In this document: positions 15,662 through 16,919 of the stretch, piece by piece
How positions within the stretch are numbered: position 1 is the stretch's first letter
How the letters are laid out: every line of letters begins with the position of its first letter
NCBI GenBank assembly: GCA_937952875.1
Contig: CALFDI010000320.1
Span: forward strand, 1-16,919
Length of the DNA stretch: 16,919 bases
DNA from: an uncultured Verrucomicrobiales bacterium
GTDB lineage: Bacteria; Verrucomicrobiota; Verrucomicrobiia; Verrucomicrobiales; Akkermansiaceae
Direction of reading: 5' to 3'
Position numbers and translations under genes: made by a program
The notes under the pieces: model-generated
Told to the model about the DNA's origin: nothing
The model's database searches: none
The model's input: only the letters and a program-made list of their open reading frames with translations

Positions 15662-16279
15662 CTATGCGCACGTAGAGCATTTACTGGCTCTACATGCGTG
15701 GCCACAGGAGCAGAGATTTGCGATGTGCGCAGCGATGAGAAAGAATCCGCCTAGAGTCGTGACTATCGCTGCAGAGGGAATGTGAATACTGGTTTTCCCG
15801 TTATCATCCACCTGTAGGCTAGGGCAGCAATTATCAACACAGCCTGTTGCAGTATCTGATTCATCTGTAGAAGCCAGTGTGTGCGCACAGTGAGCATCGG
15901 TTTGTTCACTGCCAGTGCTCGCGGGCGAATTGCTTACTGCAGTCGTCGTGTCGTTATTTGCAGCCTCTTTAGTAAGAGCGGGGAGAAGGGCTCCGACTAG
16001 GATGAGCAAAATTCCAATCGAGGCGACGGCAACAATCCAGCGTTTGCGATGTGTTTGATATCCTTTGCGAATTGAAAAAAGTGCGAGTGGAACGACAAAA
16101 AGTGCGACAAGAATATGAGACGCTGGATGCGCCCACACTTTGCCAAAGCTTGGCAGTGCAAGAAGGAGAATAGGCGCAAGCGCACAATGGATCGCACAAA
16201 GGATAGATGCGGCGACTCCGACTCGATCTGCTTTCTGGAGAGTGAGGGACGACGCTGTAGTTGTTAAATTGGGAGTCAT
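15662..16279 (-). CDS. MerC-domain membrane protein with Cys/His-rich linker and tail
   Basis: A 205-aa inner-membrane protein of the MerC family. The family includes mercury-resistance MerC, but most chromosomal members are of unknown metal specificity. The signature KADRVGVAASILCAIHCALAP (16-36) holds the Cys28-x-x-His31-Cys32 motif in the first membrane segment. Other membrane segments lie at about 52-70, 81-102 and 168-189. Unusual for the family, a 65-residue polar loop (103-167) carries HCAH (130-133) and C147, C151 and C152, and the C-terminus carries C190, C192, C196, C201 and C204 with H194. It probably binds or moves a thiophilic or transition metal. There is no merR, merT or merA nearby, so mercury resistance is not implied. 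The start has no Shine-Dalgarno; a dyad lies 71-87 bp upstream. Confidence 0.82.
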   Translation of the reverse strand: MTPNLTTTASSLTLQKADRVGVAASILCAIHCALAPILLLALPSFGKVWAHPASHILVALFVVPLALFSIRKGYQTHRKRWIVAVASIGILLILVGALLPALTKEAANNDTTTAVSNSPASTGSEQTDAHCAHTLASTDESDTATGCVDNCCPSLQVDDNGKTSIHIPSAAIVTTLGGFFLIAAHIANLCSCGHACRASKCSTCA

Positions 16280-16349
16280 TGGTCTGAGAAAAAGAAAAGA
16301 ATGAAGGGTGCGTGGAATGGTTCCTAGATGCTTGGTAGTAGCAGAGCAT

Positions 16350-16366
16350 TAGATCGGATTGATCTA
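16350..16366. promoter_or_regulatory. Possible operator dyad upstream of the MerC-like gene
   Basis: A perfect inverted repeat TAGATC (16350-16355) and GATCTA (16361-16366) with a 5-bp centre GGATT lies 71-87 bp upstream of the MerC-type start codon and 7 bp beyond the stop of the gene before it. A second, looser one (ATGCT...AGCAT, 16328-16349) is nearby. The geometry fits a dimeric repressor site; it could also be a chance hairpin. No U-run follows on the minus strand. Confidence 0.25.
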
Positions 16367-16372
16367 TGTCTG

Positions 16373-16903
16373 TTAACGTTGTGCTAAGAGCAAGCCTTTC
16401 GAAGAATAGTGCTTTGGTCTTTTGAGATCGTTCGGAGTATCGCGTAGACATTTGAACCATCGAAATGCAGCTGATGGCTCGGCCCATTGTCTCGCTTTAG
16501 GGACTTTTCTGTATTCACGATAATTTTCTAACCGATAGTCAGTCCCAAAGTTATCTAGAACGCTTTCTTCGTAGGTAATGAGCCAATCGAGAAACGGAAG
16601 GGCGGCAGTGTAGAGTTCGTTTCTCGTGACAGATTGGCAAAATTCTGTCTGCCAATCTCCTGGCACTGGAGTCTCTTGTGCGGAGTTCCAGACATAACAG
16701 CGACGGCGAGGGCGTATGAAGGTGAAGCCACCATCTTCATTATACCAGCCTGCGCAGGAGCCATAGAGTTCGATATGTCCATTCTGCCATGTTCGGCGGT
16801 AGCAGCTTGTGCCTTTGAGGCCTGTCGATGGGCTGCGTGTGAACCCTTGTTTTTTGAGAAAATTCCCAGTCGGGTGTAGAACGTCTTGTCCCCAGAAAAA
16901 CAT
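16373..16903 (-). CDS. Conserved hypothetical protein, possibly 5' partial
   Basis: A 176-aa protein starting MFFWGQDVLHPTGN, followed by GLKGTSCYRRTW (28-39) and IELYGSCAGWYNEDGGFTFIRPRRRCYVW (44-72). I recognise the FWGQDVLHPxGN and GLKGTSCYR style as a family of uncharacterised bacterial proteins common in this superphylum, with no assigned function. It is rich in Trp, Tyr and Arg, lacks a signal peptide or membrane segments, and has three Cys in the N-terminal half (C34, C50, C69). ATG 16903 is a reasonable start, but the frame stays open over the last 16 bases of the window with no stop, so an upstream start cannot be excluded. The MerC-like gene follows 93 bp downstream on the same strand. 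Confidence 0.75.
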   Translation of the reverse strand: MFFWGQDVLHPTGNFLKKQGFTRSPSTGLKGTSCYRRTWQNGHIELYGSCAGWYNEDGGFTFIRPRRRCYVWNSAQETPVPGDWQTEFCQSVTRNELYTAALPFLDWLITYEESVLDNFGTDYRLENYREYRKVPKARQWAEPSAAFRWFKCLRDTPNDLKRPKHYSSKGLLLAQR

Positions 16904-16919
16904 CTGTTGCTGTAATCCT

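Overview
The window reads as a piece of chromosome from a member of the Verrucomicrobia, or a close Planctomycetes-Verrucomicrobia-Chlamydiae relative. The pointers are a DUF1549/DUF1553 gene followed by a Tat-exported DUF1501 gene, the LL-diaminopimelate aminotransferase route to lysine and peptidoglycan, a Tat-exported TIM-barrel sugar isomerase, a PEP-CTERM-like exported fragment, and an almost complete lack of Shine-Dalgarno sequences. No transposase, integrase, phage gene, CRISPR array, tRNA or rRNA was seen. Most of the window looks like ordinary vertically inherited chromosome.

Layout. 1-3158 (+): a two-gene exported/oxidative cassette (DUF1549-DUF1553, then DUF1501), running convergently into 5884-3164 (-), an amino-sugar pair made of a stand-alone GlmU-type acetyltransferase and then GlmS. 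9592-5955 (-): five genes on one strand. They are a conserved protein often labelled 3-methyladenine DNA glycosylase, a Tat-secreted xylose-isomerase-like TIM barrel, a UDP-glucuronate decarboxylase, a VF530 DNA-binding protein and a DUF6498 membrane protein; the last three are tightly packed (1-bp gap, then 7-bp overlap). 10113-9799 (-) is a short exported remnant with its own promoter, divergent from dapL (10252-11481, +), which ends in a clear intrinsic terminator. 11637-13789 (+): an unrecognised membrane-anchored helical protein and a ModF-type double-ABC ATPase. It meets glycyl-tRNA synthetase (15180-13786, -) tail to tail on a shared CTAG. 15214-15661 has no protein gene of normal size. 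It carries a near-consensus promoter and a 22-bp terminator-like hairpin that together define a putative RNA of about 200 nt. 16279-15662 (-) is a MerC-type membrane protein with many Cys and His residues, and 16903-16373 (-) is a conserved hypothetical protein that may run off the window edge.

How the genes fit together. GlmU-type acetyltransferase plus GlmS, together with DapL, feed peptidoglycan precursors (UDP-GlcNAc and meso-diaminopimelate), and UDP-glucuronate decarboxylase makes UDP-xylose for polysaccharide. The DUF1549/1553-DUF1501 pair and the Tat-secreted isomerase fit the exported, carbohydrate-oriented lifestyle common in this superphylum. The least explained parts are the putative intergenic RNA at about 15333-15531, the ModF-like ATPase with its unknown membrane-anchored partner, and the in-frame shortened PEP-CTERM-like gene.
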